64,000 bases of DNA. Origin: M3007 sp964550795. GTDB taxonomy: Bacteria > Bacteroidota > Bacteroidia > Chitinophagales > Saprospiraceae. The notes below the pieces were generated by a model, which did no database searches, was not told where the DNA came from, and was given only the letters and a program-made list of their open reading frames with translations. This document shows positions 1-8,216 of the stretch, in pieces (positions within the stretch are counted from its first letter, which is position 1; each line of letters starts with the position of its first letter). Location of the stretch: assembly GCA_964550795.1 (NCBI GenBank), contig CAZKBH010000001.1, forward strand, positions 1 through 64,000, read 5' to 3'. Both the position numbers and the translations under genes were made by a program.

Positions 1-1045
1 GACGAGGTGCTGAAGAGCGATGGTACGCCCTACACCATATTCACGCCTTACAGCAAACGCTGGCTCGAAAAACTTCAAACCCAATGGCGCAGCATCCCAG
101 GAGAAGACGGGGAGCCGCAGCAGGTTTCGTATTACCTCACGTCCTACCCGACAGAAAAATATTTCTCCAATTTCGCCCCCATCCCCCCTTCACCCCCCAC
201 CGTCTCCCGTCCCCCGTCTCCCCCCCCCCCTCCCCTGGGGCCCCCCCCCCCCCCCTCCCTCTTTGTCCCGTCCACCGTCCACCGTCCACCGTCTCCCGTC
301 CACCGTCACCCTCTCCACCCTCGGTTTCGCCCCCTCCGGCATCGAATTTCCACCCACCAGTGTCGCCCGCAGTATCATTCGCAACTACGACAAAACCCGC
401 GACATCCCGAGTTTGGCAGGCACCTCAAGGTTAGGCGTTCACTTCCGGTTTGGTACCATCAGCATCCGCGAAAAAGCCCGGAATGCGCAGCGTCTCAACA
501 CGACGTATCTGAACGAACTAATCTGGCGGGATTTCTACAGCCAAATCATGGGTAATTTCCCCCATGTGGTCAATGGCCCATTCCGGCCTCAGTACGATTT
601 GATTGAATGGCGCGATTCGCCCGAAGATTTGGACAAGTGGAAAAGCGGCCTCACGGGTTATCCGATTGTAGATGCTGGCATGCGCGAACTGAACGCTACA
701 GGCTATATGCACAACCGGGTCCGCATGATTGTGGCCAGTTTTTTCACCAAGCATTTGCTGCTGAATTGGCGTTTGGGCGAGGCCTACTTTGCCGAAAAAT
801 TGTTGGATTTTGATCTGGCCAGTAATTCCGGTGGCTGGCAATGGGCGGCAGGTTGCGGCACCGACGCTGCGCCGTATTTTCGGATTTTTAACCCCACAGA
901 ACAGACCAAAAAATTCGATTCGGAATACAAATACATCCGCAAATGGGTGCCGGAATTCGGAACGCCGAAGTACCCAATGCCGATGGTAGAGCACAAGTTT
1001 GCGCGGGAAAGGTGTCTGAAAACCTATAAAGCGGCGCTGCAATAA
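1..1045 (+). CDS. DNA photolyase (class I type), 5'-truncated and frame-broken
   Basis: This is the C-terminal two thirds of a cyclobutane-pyrimidine-dimer photolyase/cryptochrome, a FAD enzyme that uses light to repair DNA. The start lies outside the window. Frame 1 encodes the end of the N-terminal antenna domain (SDGTPYTIFTPYSKRW). From about nt 320, frame 2 encodes the FAD domain, with TSRLGVHFRFG, WRDFYSQ, NRVRMIVASFF and the FAD-pocket run ending NSGGWQWAAGCG. Between them (nt 178-320) is a C-rich low-complexity stretch with runs of 11 and 15 C and 7-bp CCGTCCA-type units. It would add about 45 Pro-rich residues at the domain junction, and the frame changes there. The homopolymers could hide a base-count error, so the gene may be intact but carry a linker insertion, or be a pseudogene. 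It converges on the next gene with 3 bp between stops. Confidence 0.85.
178..320. repeat. C-rich minisatellite inside the photolyase gene
   Basis: Low-complexity tract made of CCGTCCA and CCGTCTCC-like units plus poly-C runs at 220-230 and 241-255; the latter follows GGGG. It lies exactly between the two photolyase domains and coincides with the switch of reading frame. Confidence 0.8.
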
Positions 1046-1048
1046 GTG

Positions 1049-1999
1049 TTACTCCGAAAACCAACCCCTCGGATACTGTTCCAAATCCACCTGCTGAAAA
1101 GCATCCAACTGTTTCCAGGTTCGCTGCCGCAAATAATCCAGACTGGTCGAAATGAGCGCGGGATGTCCCTTGACCAAAACCGGTTGCATCAGATTTTGAA
1201 AGCGCGACATCTGGACGGTAGTTGGAGTTCCGGATTTTTGATCCAAAAACTGGATATGCGTGTGGCTCACGCTCGCTTGGGCATCTTGTACCGCTGTCAG
1301 CCATACATCTCCAAGCGGGTGTTCCCCTTTAAATAGTCGGCGGATTTGCACCAGACCATGTCCGGCGCTGTGTTCGTTTTTATGCAATCCGGGCCAAACT
1401 TCCGGCGAAATTTGTTTGGTTTCGCCTACTGGATTTTTCCATTCAGGATTTTCCAGATTACCCCCGCCAATGTAAACCGCCCGCATTTTCCAACCTTTTG
1501 GGTTGAAAGGAAAAGCTGGGGGCGCAGGCGTTTCTTCCTCCGAAAAATGACCGAGCGCCCGTTGTTCCATCGCTGCTTGGGTGGCCCAAATGCTTGATTC
1601 CCAGACCAATAATCGGATGGCAGATTCCAAAAGTCTCAATTGAAGAAAGGGGCCTTGAATGGTCAAGATGGGTTCGTCGGACAGGATCAAGGTGCCTTCC
1701 GGGGCGGCATTGATGTGCGTCCGCAGTCGCAGTCGCTGGAGGTGGTTGAGAAAACTTTCCTGAAAAACGGAACGGCCCTTGGGATCAGTTACCTGCCCCA
1801 AACGTTGGATGATGCCGGGGGTAAACTTGAACCGACGAATATGCTCAGCCAGCAACCCCGCCCCACAGGCGATGGTAAAAGGTGTTTCTTGCAAGCCTTT
1901 GAGCTGTGCGAGATGAGGCTTTTGGTAGCTGCCGTCCAGCCAGGATTCCTGGGCTGCGAAAAGCGGTTTTAAATCGGATAACCAGTCGAAATTTGTCAT
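1049..1999 (-). CDS. nicotinate phosphoribosyltransferase-like protein, divergent and short
   Basis: 316 residues from the ATG at 1999; an in-frame ATG at 2041 would add 14. The N-terminal half resembles nicotinate phosphoribosyltransferase (NAD salvage): TPFTIACGAG, the segment EGTLILSDEPILTIQGP, then a helix ending WATQAA, followed by RAVYIGGG, close to the family's AAYIGGF. After that the match weakens. The family's DFGxRRA loop is not recognisable, and the protein is about 100-170 residues shorter than typical NAPRTs. It may be a degenerate NAPRT or a related barrel protein with another substrate. nadR at 29340 shows that NAD metabolism is also encoded elsewhere in the window. Fold assignment is moderate; catalytic activity is doubtful. 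Confidence 0.55.
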   Translation of the reverse strand: MTNFDWLSDLKPLFAAQESWLDGSYQKPHLAQLKGLQETPFTIACGAGLLAEHIRRFKFTPGIIQRLGQVTDPKGRSVFQESFLNHLQRLRLRTHINAAPEGTLILSDEPILTIQGPFLQLRLLESAIRLLVWESSIWATQAAMEQRALGHFSEEETPAPPAFPFNPKGWKMRAVYIGGGNLENPEWKNPVGETKQISPEVWPGLHKNEHSAGHGLVQIRRLFKGEHPLGDVWLTAVQDAQASVSHTHIQFLDQKSGTPTTVQMSRFQNLMQPVLVKGHPALISTSLDYLRQRTWKQLDAFQQVDLEQYPRGWFSE

Positions 2000-2126
2000 T
2001 TTTTTCGCGCCGTAGCCTCCGGCGAAATGGGGGATGAGCATTTATTAAGGGCATTGCGGACATTGGCACAAACGTTGGACCTCTCCGAGGTTTTTCGGAA
2101 CATAAATGCAGTTGGAAGTGCCGAAA

Positions 2127-3302
2127 TTAATGTTGACTCACAACTGCGAACAAATTATAGTGTACCGCAAAATAGAACATTTGGCCGCGCAAGGCTTCGT
2201 TTTTTTGACCAAAATTGAGGCCATTCCAGCCAAATTTCAACCTCATTCCGTGGTATGAACCCTTGGGCATATCCCAATCCCGGTAGTTTTTGGAAAAAAG
2301 TTTGATGTCCGCGGTAATGGCTGCCGAGAGATGAAATTCTAAAAAATTGAAATTGCGGTAATAGTCTGGCAAGGGGTCTTCGTCTTCGCCCGGGGTAGGG
2401 GGGCGGAGTAATCCAAGGCCCCCGCCAACGCTGGGGAAAATGCGGATTTTGGAGGAATTTACGATATCATACCCGACATTTAAGCCAGTCAGGAGGAAAT
2501 TCGTGGGGTCTTTTTCAGGCCAAACTTCACCATCCTCAACCAAATCGCGGGTGATTTTAGGCGCGCCCACGGCAAAGTCGAAGGACAAACTCCAGCGTTT
2601 TATCCAATAAGCTATATCAAAACTGAACGCATAAGGATTTGCCACCGTTCGTTCAATATTGCCGTTCCAGCTACCCACCAATAGCCCCGCAGATACACTA
2701 AAAGCACTGTTGGAAGGCTTCAGGATTTTGGGTTTGATACTGCGCACAAAGCCCAAAAATCGAGACGAGGGGTACAGTTTTTCAAAGGACTGCAAGCGTT
2801 CGGCCCATTCTTCTTCCTCGTGGTTTAGCCGCAATAGGTATTCCAACAACAAAGTGGTAAAGACTTTTTCCTCCTCGTTTAAAAATGCACTCCGGATGCT
2901 GCTAAAAATCTCAAAACGCCGTTCGTTCAGCGAATAATCCACCCATTCAAAGAGGCTGTCTGCTGCGGGCTGCGTTTTCCAGGATTGTAGCGCGCGTTGA
3001 TTTTCATCAAAAACGCTGACCTCCTCCAGAAGCGTCCCGTACGATTCCGTCCAATAGTAAAGCAGCCAGCGTTCGTCCCAGATTAGCCCGGCAAATATTT
3101 CATTTTCCAGCCGACTCAAAGAATCCATCCAAAGGCCCGTTCCGGCAGGGTCATTCTCTAAAAATGAAGCGAGCAATGCCTGCCGCGCTTCTGAAATTGC
3201 TTCGGGTTTCGCAAGCGGTTTCGGGCTTGGTAAACTATCCGTTTGGGCGAAAGAAACCGCACTTAAAAAGCTGAAAATCAGGAGTATAAAGTGTTTTTTC
3301 AT
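2127..3302 (-). CDS. secreted protein of unknown function, likely outer-membrane associated
   Basis: 391 residues from the ATG at 3302, chosen because it opens a clean signal peptide (MKKHFILLIFSFLSAVSFAQ). A GTG at 3317 overlaps the dapF stop and gives a poorer N-terminus. Residues about 25-200 are helical and acidic, rich in Glu, Trp and Leu. From about residue 205 the sequence alternates as in a beta-barrel (SAGLLVGSWNGNIERT, LGLLRPP, RLKFGWNGLNFG) and ends in an aromatic-rich strand, suggesting a C-terminal barrel-like domain. It starts 11 bp after dapF and is probably co-transcribed with it. No specific family was recognised. Confidence 0.7.
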   Translation of the reverse strand: MKKHFILLIFSFLSAVSFAQTDSLPSPKPLAKPEAISEARQALLASFLENDPAGTGLWMDSLSRLENEIFAGLIWDERWLLYYWTESYGTLLEEVSVFDENQRALQSWKTQPAADSLFEWVDYSLNERRFEIFSSIRSAFLNEEEKVFTTLLLEYLLRLNHEEEEWAERLQSFEKLYPSSRFLGFVRSIKPKILKPSNSAFSVSAGLLVGSWNGNIERTVANPYAFSFDIAYWIKRWSLSFDFAVGAPKITRDLVEDGEVWPEKDPTNFLLTGLNVGYDIVNSSKIRIFPSVGGGLGLLRPPTPGEDEDPLPDYYRNFNFLEFHLSAAITADIKLFSKNYRDWDMPKGSYHGMRLKFGWNGLNFGQKNEALRGQMFYFAVHYNLFAVVSQH

Positions 3303-3313
3303 GGTCATATATT

Positions 3314-4123
3314 TCACAAGATTGTTTCGATTTTTCCTTCAAAAACCCGCTCCGCAGGGCCGCAAAGCCAAACATTGCTAAACTCGCCGCCTGCTTTAGC
3401 TTCAAAACGCACAGCAAGATCGCCACCCAAAGCCTTCAGGGGTATTTCATACTCGCCCAATGCACTGCCATTTTGGACAAACGAAGCAATGGCTGCGGCG
3501 GTCACGCCCGTGCCACAGGCGAGGGTCTCGTCTTCCACGCCGCGTTCGTAGGTACGAATATCGTAGCCTTTTCCAGAGGGCGATGGCGATACCAGGTTCA
3601 CGTTGATTCCGTTAGTCCTCCAAAGCTCCGAGTATCGTACAGCCCTTCCTTGCGCCACCATATCCAGGTTTTCAAGGGAGTCCACGAAGCGGACGTAATG
3701 GGGCGAACCCGTGTTCAAAACAAAGGCATTGTCTTGTTTTTCAACAGTTTTTACATCCATCATTTTAAGCTCCACCCAACTCGCATCCGCACTTTTTGGG
3801 GTGATAATGGCTTCGTGTGCGCCATCTATGGCCCAAAACTGGCACTGTCCTTGCACCACGCCCAAGTGCTGGGCAAACGCGGCAATGCACCGACCGCCAT
3901 TTCCACACATACTGCTCTCGCGGCCATCTGCGTTGAAATAAATCATCTCGAAGTCTAAATTGGCATGGGGTTGAAGGAGGATTAGCCCGTCCGCACCGAT
4001 GCCAAACCGGCGATTGCAGAGTCGCGCGATTCTTTCGGTGTCGTTGCGGTGAATCCAGGTATATTCACGCTGGTCAAGCATGACAAAATCATTGCCAGTA
4101 CCTTGGTATTTCCAAAATTTCAT
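3314..4123 (-). CDS. dapF: diaminopimelate epimerase
   Basis: 269 residues, normal length. It converts LL- to meso-diaminopimelate in the cytoplasm, the last step before the peptidoglycan branch of lysine synthesis. Both catalytic cysteines are visible: C73 in ESSMCGNGGRC and C203 in DETLACGTG. The N-terminal KYQGTGNDFV motif is also typical. A good Bacteroidota promoter (TTTG-N21-TAATTTTG) ends only 4 nt before the ATG, so the transcript may start at or next to the start codon. It is divergent from the HtrA protease gene and followed closely by the unknown secreted protein. Confidence 0.97.
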   Translation of the reverse strand: MKFWKYQGTGNDFVMLDQREYTWIHRNDTERIARLCNRRFGIGADGLILLQPHANLDFEMIYFNADGRESSMCGNGGRCIAAFAQHLGVVQGQCQFWAIDGAHEAIITPKSADASWVELKMMDVKTVEKQDNAFVLNTGSPHYVRFVDSLENLDMVAQGRAVRYSELWRTNGINVNLVSPSPSGKGYDIRTYERGVEDETLACGTGVTAAAIASFVQNGSALGEYEIPLKALGGDLAVRFEAKAGGEFSNVWLCGPAERVFEGKIETIL

Positions 4124-4127
4124 GGGC

Positions 4128-4160
4128 CAAAATTAACAGCAAGTCATCCTTGTTTTCAAA
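4128..4160 (-). promoter_or_regulatory. dapF promoter (-33/-7, possibly leaderless)
   Basis: On the minus strand, TTTG (4160-4157) is followed after 21 bp by TAATTTTG (4135-4128), matching the Bacteroidota consensus TTTG-N19-21-TAnnTTTG. Only GCCC separates the -7 box from the dapF ATG. Confidence 0.6.
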
Positions 4161-4205
4161 CAAATAGCTGTTCATATCGTTCATCGAGTAAACTGATTCA
4201 TTACT

Positions 4206-5639
4206 ATGAGAAATTATCTCGGGCTTTCCATCGTCTGCGTGCTCAGTTCGCTGCTTTCGGTATTTATCTACAGCCGCTTTATCGAGCAACAAAAGGTGGT
4301 CTGGGACAATCAGGAAGGCGAAACACGCCTCACCGGATTGGTAGATAAACTGTTTGACAACCGAGTCAACAGCTCTTTTCTTTCCGCTGCGCCCACCGAT
4401 TTTATAGTCGCTGCTGAAATTGCTACGCCATCTGTGGTGAATATCCGTGCGGTCATTGAATCCAACGGAAATATTTGGGGTGGTGGGGCACTTACCGGGT
4501 CTTCGGGTTCGGGCGTAGTGGTTTCCCCGGATGGTTATATCGTAACCAATCACCATGTGGTGGAAAAAAGTACAGATATCAAAGTGACGCTCGCGGACAA
4601 ACGTACCTATAAGGCAAAATTGGTCGGCTCCGATCCTTCAACGGACATCGCCTTGCTAAAAATTGAAGAAAAATCAATGTCTTTTGTGGTGTTTGGAAAC
4701 AGCGACTCGGTTCGGGTGGGCGAGTGGGTACTCGCAGTAGGCAATCCTTTTAACCTGGAAAGTACTGTCACGGCGGGAATTGTAAGTGCAAAAGGTCGCA
4801 ACATCAACATCCTTTCTGGTGCCGCCAGCATTGAATCGTTTATCCAAACAGATGCCGCGGTAAATCCCGGAAACTCCGGGGGGGCCTTGGTGAATACCGC
4901 CGGCGAATTGATTGGGGTTAATACCGCAATTATAACAGAATCAGGAAGTTATGAAGGATATTCTTTCGCAGTGCCTTCTAATTTGGTCAAAAAAATCGTG
5001 CGTGATTTGCGCGAATTTGGCAGGGTTCAACGGGCGTATTTAGGGGTTGGTATCCAGGATCTGGACAGCGAAACCGCCCTCGAACTGGGTTTGCCGAATG
5101 CCGAAGGCGTTCTTATTAACCGCATCGCAACCGACGGCGCGGCTTCCGACGCAGGGCTAAAGCCTGGAGATGTGGTCATTGGAATCAATAACACCAACGT
5201 CCGTAGCACCTCCGCGTTACAGGAGTACGTGGGCCGTTTTCGTCCGGGCGAAAAAGTGGACGTGGATTATTGGCGGGGAGGGAAAAAATTGCGCTCCAAC
5301 ATCACCCTCAAGGACGTGAATAATTCCACACAAATCGCTCTTGCACAGGGCAATGAACTTGAACCCGAGCTGGGATTTGCGCTCCGAAATCTGAGCCGAG
5401 AAGAACAGCGGAAACTGCGTTTGCAAGGGGTGTTAGTCAGCAGTGTACGGCGTGGAAGTCCGGTGTATGAAACCAATATGCAGCCCGGGTTTGTCATTAC
5501 CAGCATCAATGGCAAGCGGGTGAACAATGTGAGCGAGGCCGTTCAATCCTTGCAAAGTGCGATTAACAACCTTACGCTGGATGGCTACTACGAAGGAGAA
5601 TCGGACCTGTATTCCTATCGTTTTAAGAAGGAAGATTAA
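4206..5639 (+). CDS. HtrA/Deg-family periplasmic serine protease
   Basis: 477 residues. Trypsin-like protease and chaperone for misfolded envelope proteins. An N-terminal hydrophobic anchor (about residues 5-22) places it in the periplasm. The triad is visible: H117 (TNHHVV), D147 (STDIALL) and S224 (GNSGGAL). Two PDZ domains follow, at about residues 270-370 (RAYLGVGIQDLD, GLKPGDVVIGINN) and about 385-460. It is divergent from dapF. Its stop faces hldD across a stem-loop at 5644-5704. The degP/degQ distinction cannot be made from sequence alone. Confidence 0.93.
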   Translation: MRNYLGLSIVCVLSSLLSVFIYSRFIEQQKVVWDNQEGETRLTGLVDKLFDNRVNSSFLSAAPTDFIVAAEIATPSVVNIRAVIESNGNIWGGGALTGSSGSGVVVSPDGYIVTNHHVVEKSTDIKVTLADKRTYKAKLVGSDPSTDIALLKIEEKSMSFVVFGNSDSVRVGEWVLAVGNPFNLESTVTAGIVSAKGRNINILSGAASIESFIQTDAAVNPGNSGGALVNTAGELIGVNTAIITESGSYEGYSFAVPSNLVKKIVRDLREFGRVQRAYLGVGIQDLDSETALELGLPNAEGVLINRIATDGAASDAGLKPGDVVIGINNTNVRSTSALQEYVGRFRPGEKVDVDYWRGGKKLRSNITLKDVNNSTQIALAQGNELEPELGFALRNLSREEQRKLRLQGVLVSSVRRGSPVYETNMQPGFVITSINGKRVNNVSEAVQSLQSAINNLTLDGYYEGESDLYSYRFKKED

Positions 5640-5643
5640 TAAA

Positions 5644-5704
5644 ACTTGTTGCGGTGGGGGCCTGTTTGTAGCCATTACGCCCGAACGCCTCCATCGCAAC
5701 AAGT
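5644..5704. terminator. stem-loop between convergent htrA and hldD
   Basis: ACTTGTTGCGGTGG (5644-5657) pairs with CCATCGCAACAAGT (5691-5704): a 14-bp stem with one G-T pair and a 33-nt loop, located between two convergent stops. Probably a bidirectional terminator; no strong T-run is present. Confidence 0.5.
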
Positions 5705-5714
5705 CTAGTCTCAA

Positions 5715-6701
5715 TTACCACAAAATTTCCTCTTTCAGATACCGCTGCACGTAGTCCTGAATACCTTCTTCCAATCCGATGAAGGGTTCGGTGTATCCTG
5801 CGGCGCGTAATTTGCCCATTTCGGCTTGGGTGAAATATTGGTATGTATCCCGAATGTCCGCAGGGGTATCTACAAACGAAATGTCAGGCTCAAGGCCCTG
5901 ACTTTGGAAAGTTCCCTTGGCCAAATCGAGGAAGGTTCTTGCCTGACCAGTTCCGAGGTTGTAGATGCCGGAAGCGGGTTTGTTTTCCAAAAAATAGAGC
6001 AGCACATCTACCACATCTTTCACATAAATAAAATCCCGGCTTTGCGCACCATCCTGATAATCAGGGCGATGTGAGCGGAACAACTTCATCGCGCCGGTCA
6101 GTTTTATCTGCCGAGCCGTGTGGAGAATCACGGATGCCATGCGCCCTTTGTGGTACTCGTTGGGGCCATAAACATTGAAAAATTTGAAGCCAGCCCAGTG
6201 GGGAGGGGTTAGGATTGAGGGGTTGGGTGCCCCGGCCATTTCCAAAGCCCAGACATCAAAATCCTGTTTGCTTTGGCCATAAGGATTCAGCGGGCGCAGT
6301 TGAGGAATCTGATCGTGGCGGTCGTCGTAACCCAATTCCCCCAAACCGTAGGTTGCCGCGCTGCTGGCATACAGCAAGGGAATTTCAAATCCCGCACAAA
6401 TCATCCAAAGCGCGCGGGAATATTCCAGGTTCAACTCGTTGAATATTTCTACATTTTGTTCGGTGGTATCCGTCCGGGCACCAAGATGGATTACGGCATC
6501 CACGTCGGTGTGGTTGCGTTCGAGCCAGCGCACGAAGTTCATGCGGTGCATTTGTCCCCAAAGTTTTTTGCCTTCCAGGTTTCGGTTTTTGTCGGGGCGG
6601 CTAAAATCATCCACGGCCAACACGTCTGTGTAGCCCGCATCATTGAGTCTTTTTACCATGCAGGAGCCTATAAATCCTGCTGCGCCTGTTACTACGATCA
6701 T
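5715..6701 (-). CDS. hldD: ADP-L-glycero-D-manno-heptose 6-epimerase
   Basis: 328 residues. NAD(P)-dependent short-chain dehydrogenase that epimerises ADP-heptose for the LPS inner core. The Rossmann motif TGAAGFIGS is at residues 5-13. The family features ARTDTTE, SSAATYG, the catalytic NPYGQSK and FFNVYGPNEYHKG are all present, followed by SRDFIYVKDVVDV, typical of HldD. Only 4 bp separate the ATG from a 9-bp tandem repeat array, so the normal leader position is occupied by repeat sequence. The upstream gene on the same strand is a histidine kinase. Confidence 0.95.
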   Translation of the reverse strand: MIVVTGAAGFIGSCMVKRLNDAGYTDVLAVDDFSRPDKNRNLEGKKLWGQMHRMNFVRWLERNHTDVDAVIHLGARTDTTEQNVEIFNELNLEYSRALWMICAGFEIPLLYASSAATYGLGELGYDDRHDQIPQLRPLNPYGQSKQDFDVWALEMAGAPNPSILTPPHWAGFKFFNVYGPNEYHKGRMASVILHTARQIKLTGAMKLFRSHRPDYQDGAQSRDFIYVKDVVDVLLYFLENKPASGIYNLGTGQARTFLDLAKGTFQSQGLEPDISFVDTPADIRDTYQYFTQAEMGKLRAAGYTEPFIGLEEGIQDYVQRYLKEEILW

Positions 6702-6705
6702 GAGG

Positions 6706-6759
6706 ATTGATTCGATTGATTCGATTGATTCGATTGATTCGATTGTTTCGATTGATAAG
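6706..6759. repeat. 9-bp minisatellite, unit ATTGATTCG
   Basis: Six consecutive 9-bp units starting at 6706: four exact ATTGATTCG, then ATTGTTTCG and ATTGATAAG. It lies between the stop of the histidine kinase gene (6773) and the start of hldD (6701). Similar 9-bp arrays occur at 11163, 19911, 40250 and 53314. Confidence 0.95.
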
Positions 6760-6772
6760 CAACCCGTTCGCG

Positions 6773-7837
6773 CTAGAATTCGGACAAATCAATTTGCAAA
6801 TCGGCTGTAAAAAAGCCGTTTTCACGGGTGGTTTTGAGCTGGTGTTGGTCGGGGTAGAGCAGATCAAGCTGGCGTTTTACATTCCGCAGTCCAATCCCGC
6901 TGCCGCTTCCACTGATGGTTGGGGCGACTTCTTTGTCCTCCTCGATGGTGTTTTTGACGATGTAGGAAAGTTGTTTGTTTTTGAGCTCAATTTTGATAAA
7001 AATCTGCACATCGCCGATGGTACCGCCGGCGCCGTGTTTGAAACTGTTTTCCACAAAAGGCAAAAGCAACAGTGGCGCGATGGGCGTGAGCGAGTCATCC
7101 ATTTTTTCCTGATAATCAATGGTTAAGCGGGTGTTGTAACGCAGTTTTTCCAGTTCAATGTAATCCTGAATCACCTTCGCTTCGTCAGAAATAGCAATCC
7201 TAGGTGCGCGACATTCGTACAATACAAAACGCATGATTTTGGAGAGCATCATGATTGCATCAGGCGTTTTGTCGCTTTTTTTCCGGGCCAGTACGTACAG
7301 GTTGTTGAGGGTGTTGAACAAAAAATGGGGAGTGGTTTGTGCCCGCAGAAAGCTCAATTCAGATTGCAGTTTTTCGCGCATCAACTCCGCCTCAAACTCC
7401 AGGCTTTTGTAATGAACCCGAATCATTTTGATGGTTACCGCCGCCGCTAGCGTGATGAACAAGTCAAACTCTGTGAGCAATAAACCCTTGGGATTCAAAA
7501 AGTTATATGTTTCTCCCGGCCTAAACATCGGGTAAAAAATATACGCCATTTCAAGCCTGTAAATCACCGTGGCGACCACGAAGGCCAGAATGAGCAAGCC
7601 GACGAGTTTCCAAATCTTGTTGCGGTCCAGATAAAGCGGGATCACGTAGTAAAAAACAAAATACGTGAGCAGCAATTTGACGGGTAGTGAAAAAGCTTCC
7701 CCGATGAGGGCTTCTCTGAATCCCTCTTCCAAGGTTTGTTGCCCCAAAATGCAGTTAAGCACTGCGTTGAGCGGCACATACACCGCCCAAAAAAGGATGT
7801 GGAGCGAAATGCGTTGCCAGTTTAGCTGCGAAATCAT
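6773..7837 (-). CDS. LytS-type sensor histidine kinase
   Basis: 354 residues from the ATG at 7837 (MISQLNWQR); an upstream ATG at 7885 would overlap the csaA-like stop. Four hydrophobic segments occupy about residues 12-140. A short coiled linker is followed by the His_kinase domain (QTTPHFLFNTLNN, phospho-acceptor His) and a HATPase with LLPFVENSFKHG and the G-rich SGSGSGIGLRNVKRQL. Such kinases usually pair with a LytTR regulator; none is adjacent here, so it looks like an orphan kinase. A 9-bp repeat array follows its stop. Confidence 0.93.
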   Translation of the reverse strand: MISQLNWQRISLHILFWAVYVPLNAVLNCILGQQTLEEGFREALIGEAFSLPVKLLLTYFVFYYVIPLYLDRNKIWKLVGLLILAFVVATVIYRLEMAYIFYPMFRPGETYNFLNPKGLLLTEFDLFITLAAAVTIKMIRVHYKSLEFEAELMREKLQSELSFLRAQTTPHFLFNTLNNLYVLARKKSDKTPDAIMMLSKIMRFVLYECRAPRIAISDEAKVIQDYIELEKLRYNTRLTIDYQEKMDDSLTPIAPLLLLPFVENSFKHGAGGTIGDVQIFIKIELKNKQLSYIVKNTIEEDKEVAPTISGSGSGIGLRNVKRQLDLLYPDQHQLKTTRENGFFTADLQIDLSEF

Positions 7838-7877
7838 AGGAGGAATAGGTGTAAAGGTGGATGAAGCGAGTTGAATA

Positions 7878-8207
7878 TTAAGCAACCCTGAGCCCGTTCG
7901 GTACCGGACGTTCGGGATGAAGCAGGGTGATTTGTTTTTGGTCTCCTACCAGCCCGAGCACCAGGCATTCGGAAAAAAAAGTAGCAATCTGTTTGGGTGG
8001 AAAATTCACCACGGCGATCACTTGTTTACCCACTAAATCCGTTGTTTGATACAAATCCGTGATTTGTGCAGAACTTTTTTTGATCCCGAACTCGCCAAAA
8101 TCAATCCGCAACTGATACGCGGGGTTTCGCGCACCGGGGAAATCATTGGCTTCCAGGATGGTGCCAACCCGCATTTCTACTTTTTCAAAATCTTGCCAGG
8201 ATATCAT
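7878..8207 (-). CDS. csaA: CsaA-like tRNA-binding domain protein
   Basis: 109 residues, the usual length for CsaA, a small OB-fold protein related to the tRNA-binding domains of MetRS and PheRS and given a chaperone-like role in Bacillus. Typical features: FEKVEMRVGTIL, FGIKKSSAQITDLY, LVGKQVIAVVNFPPKQI and LVLGLVGD near the end. It is the first gene of a short minus-strand run with the LytS kinase (40-bp gap), with the ELWxxDGT gene ending 9 bp upstream. Confidence 0.88.
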   Translation of the reverse strand: MISWQDFEKVEMRVGTILEANDFPGARNPAYQLRIDFGEFGIKKSSAQITDLYQTTDLVGKQVIAVVNFPPKQIATFFSECLVLGLVGDQKQITLLHPERPVPNGLRVA

Positions 8208-8216
8208 GGTGTGTGG

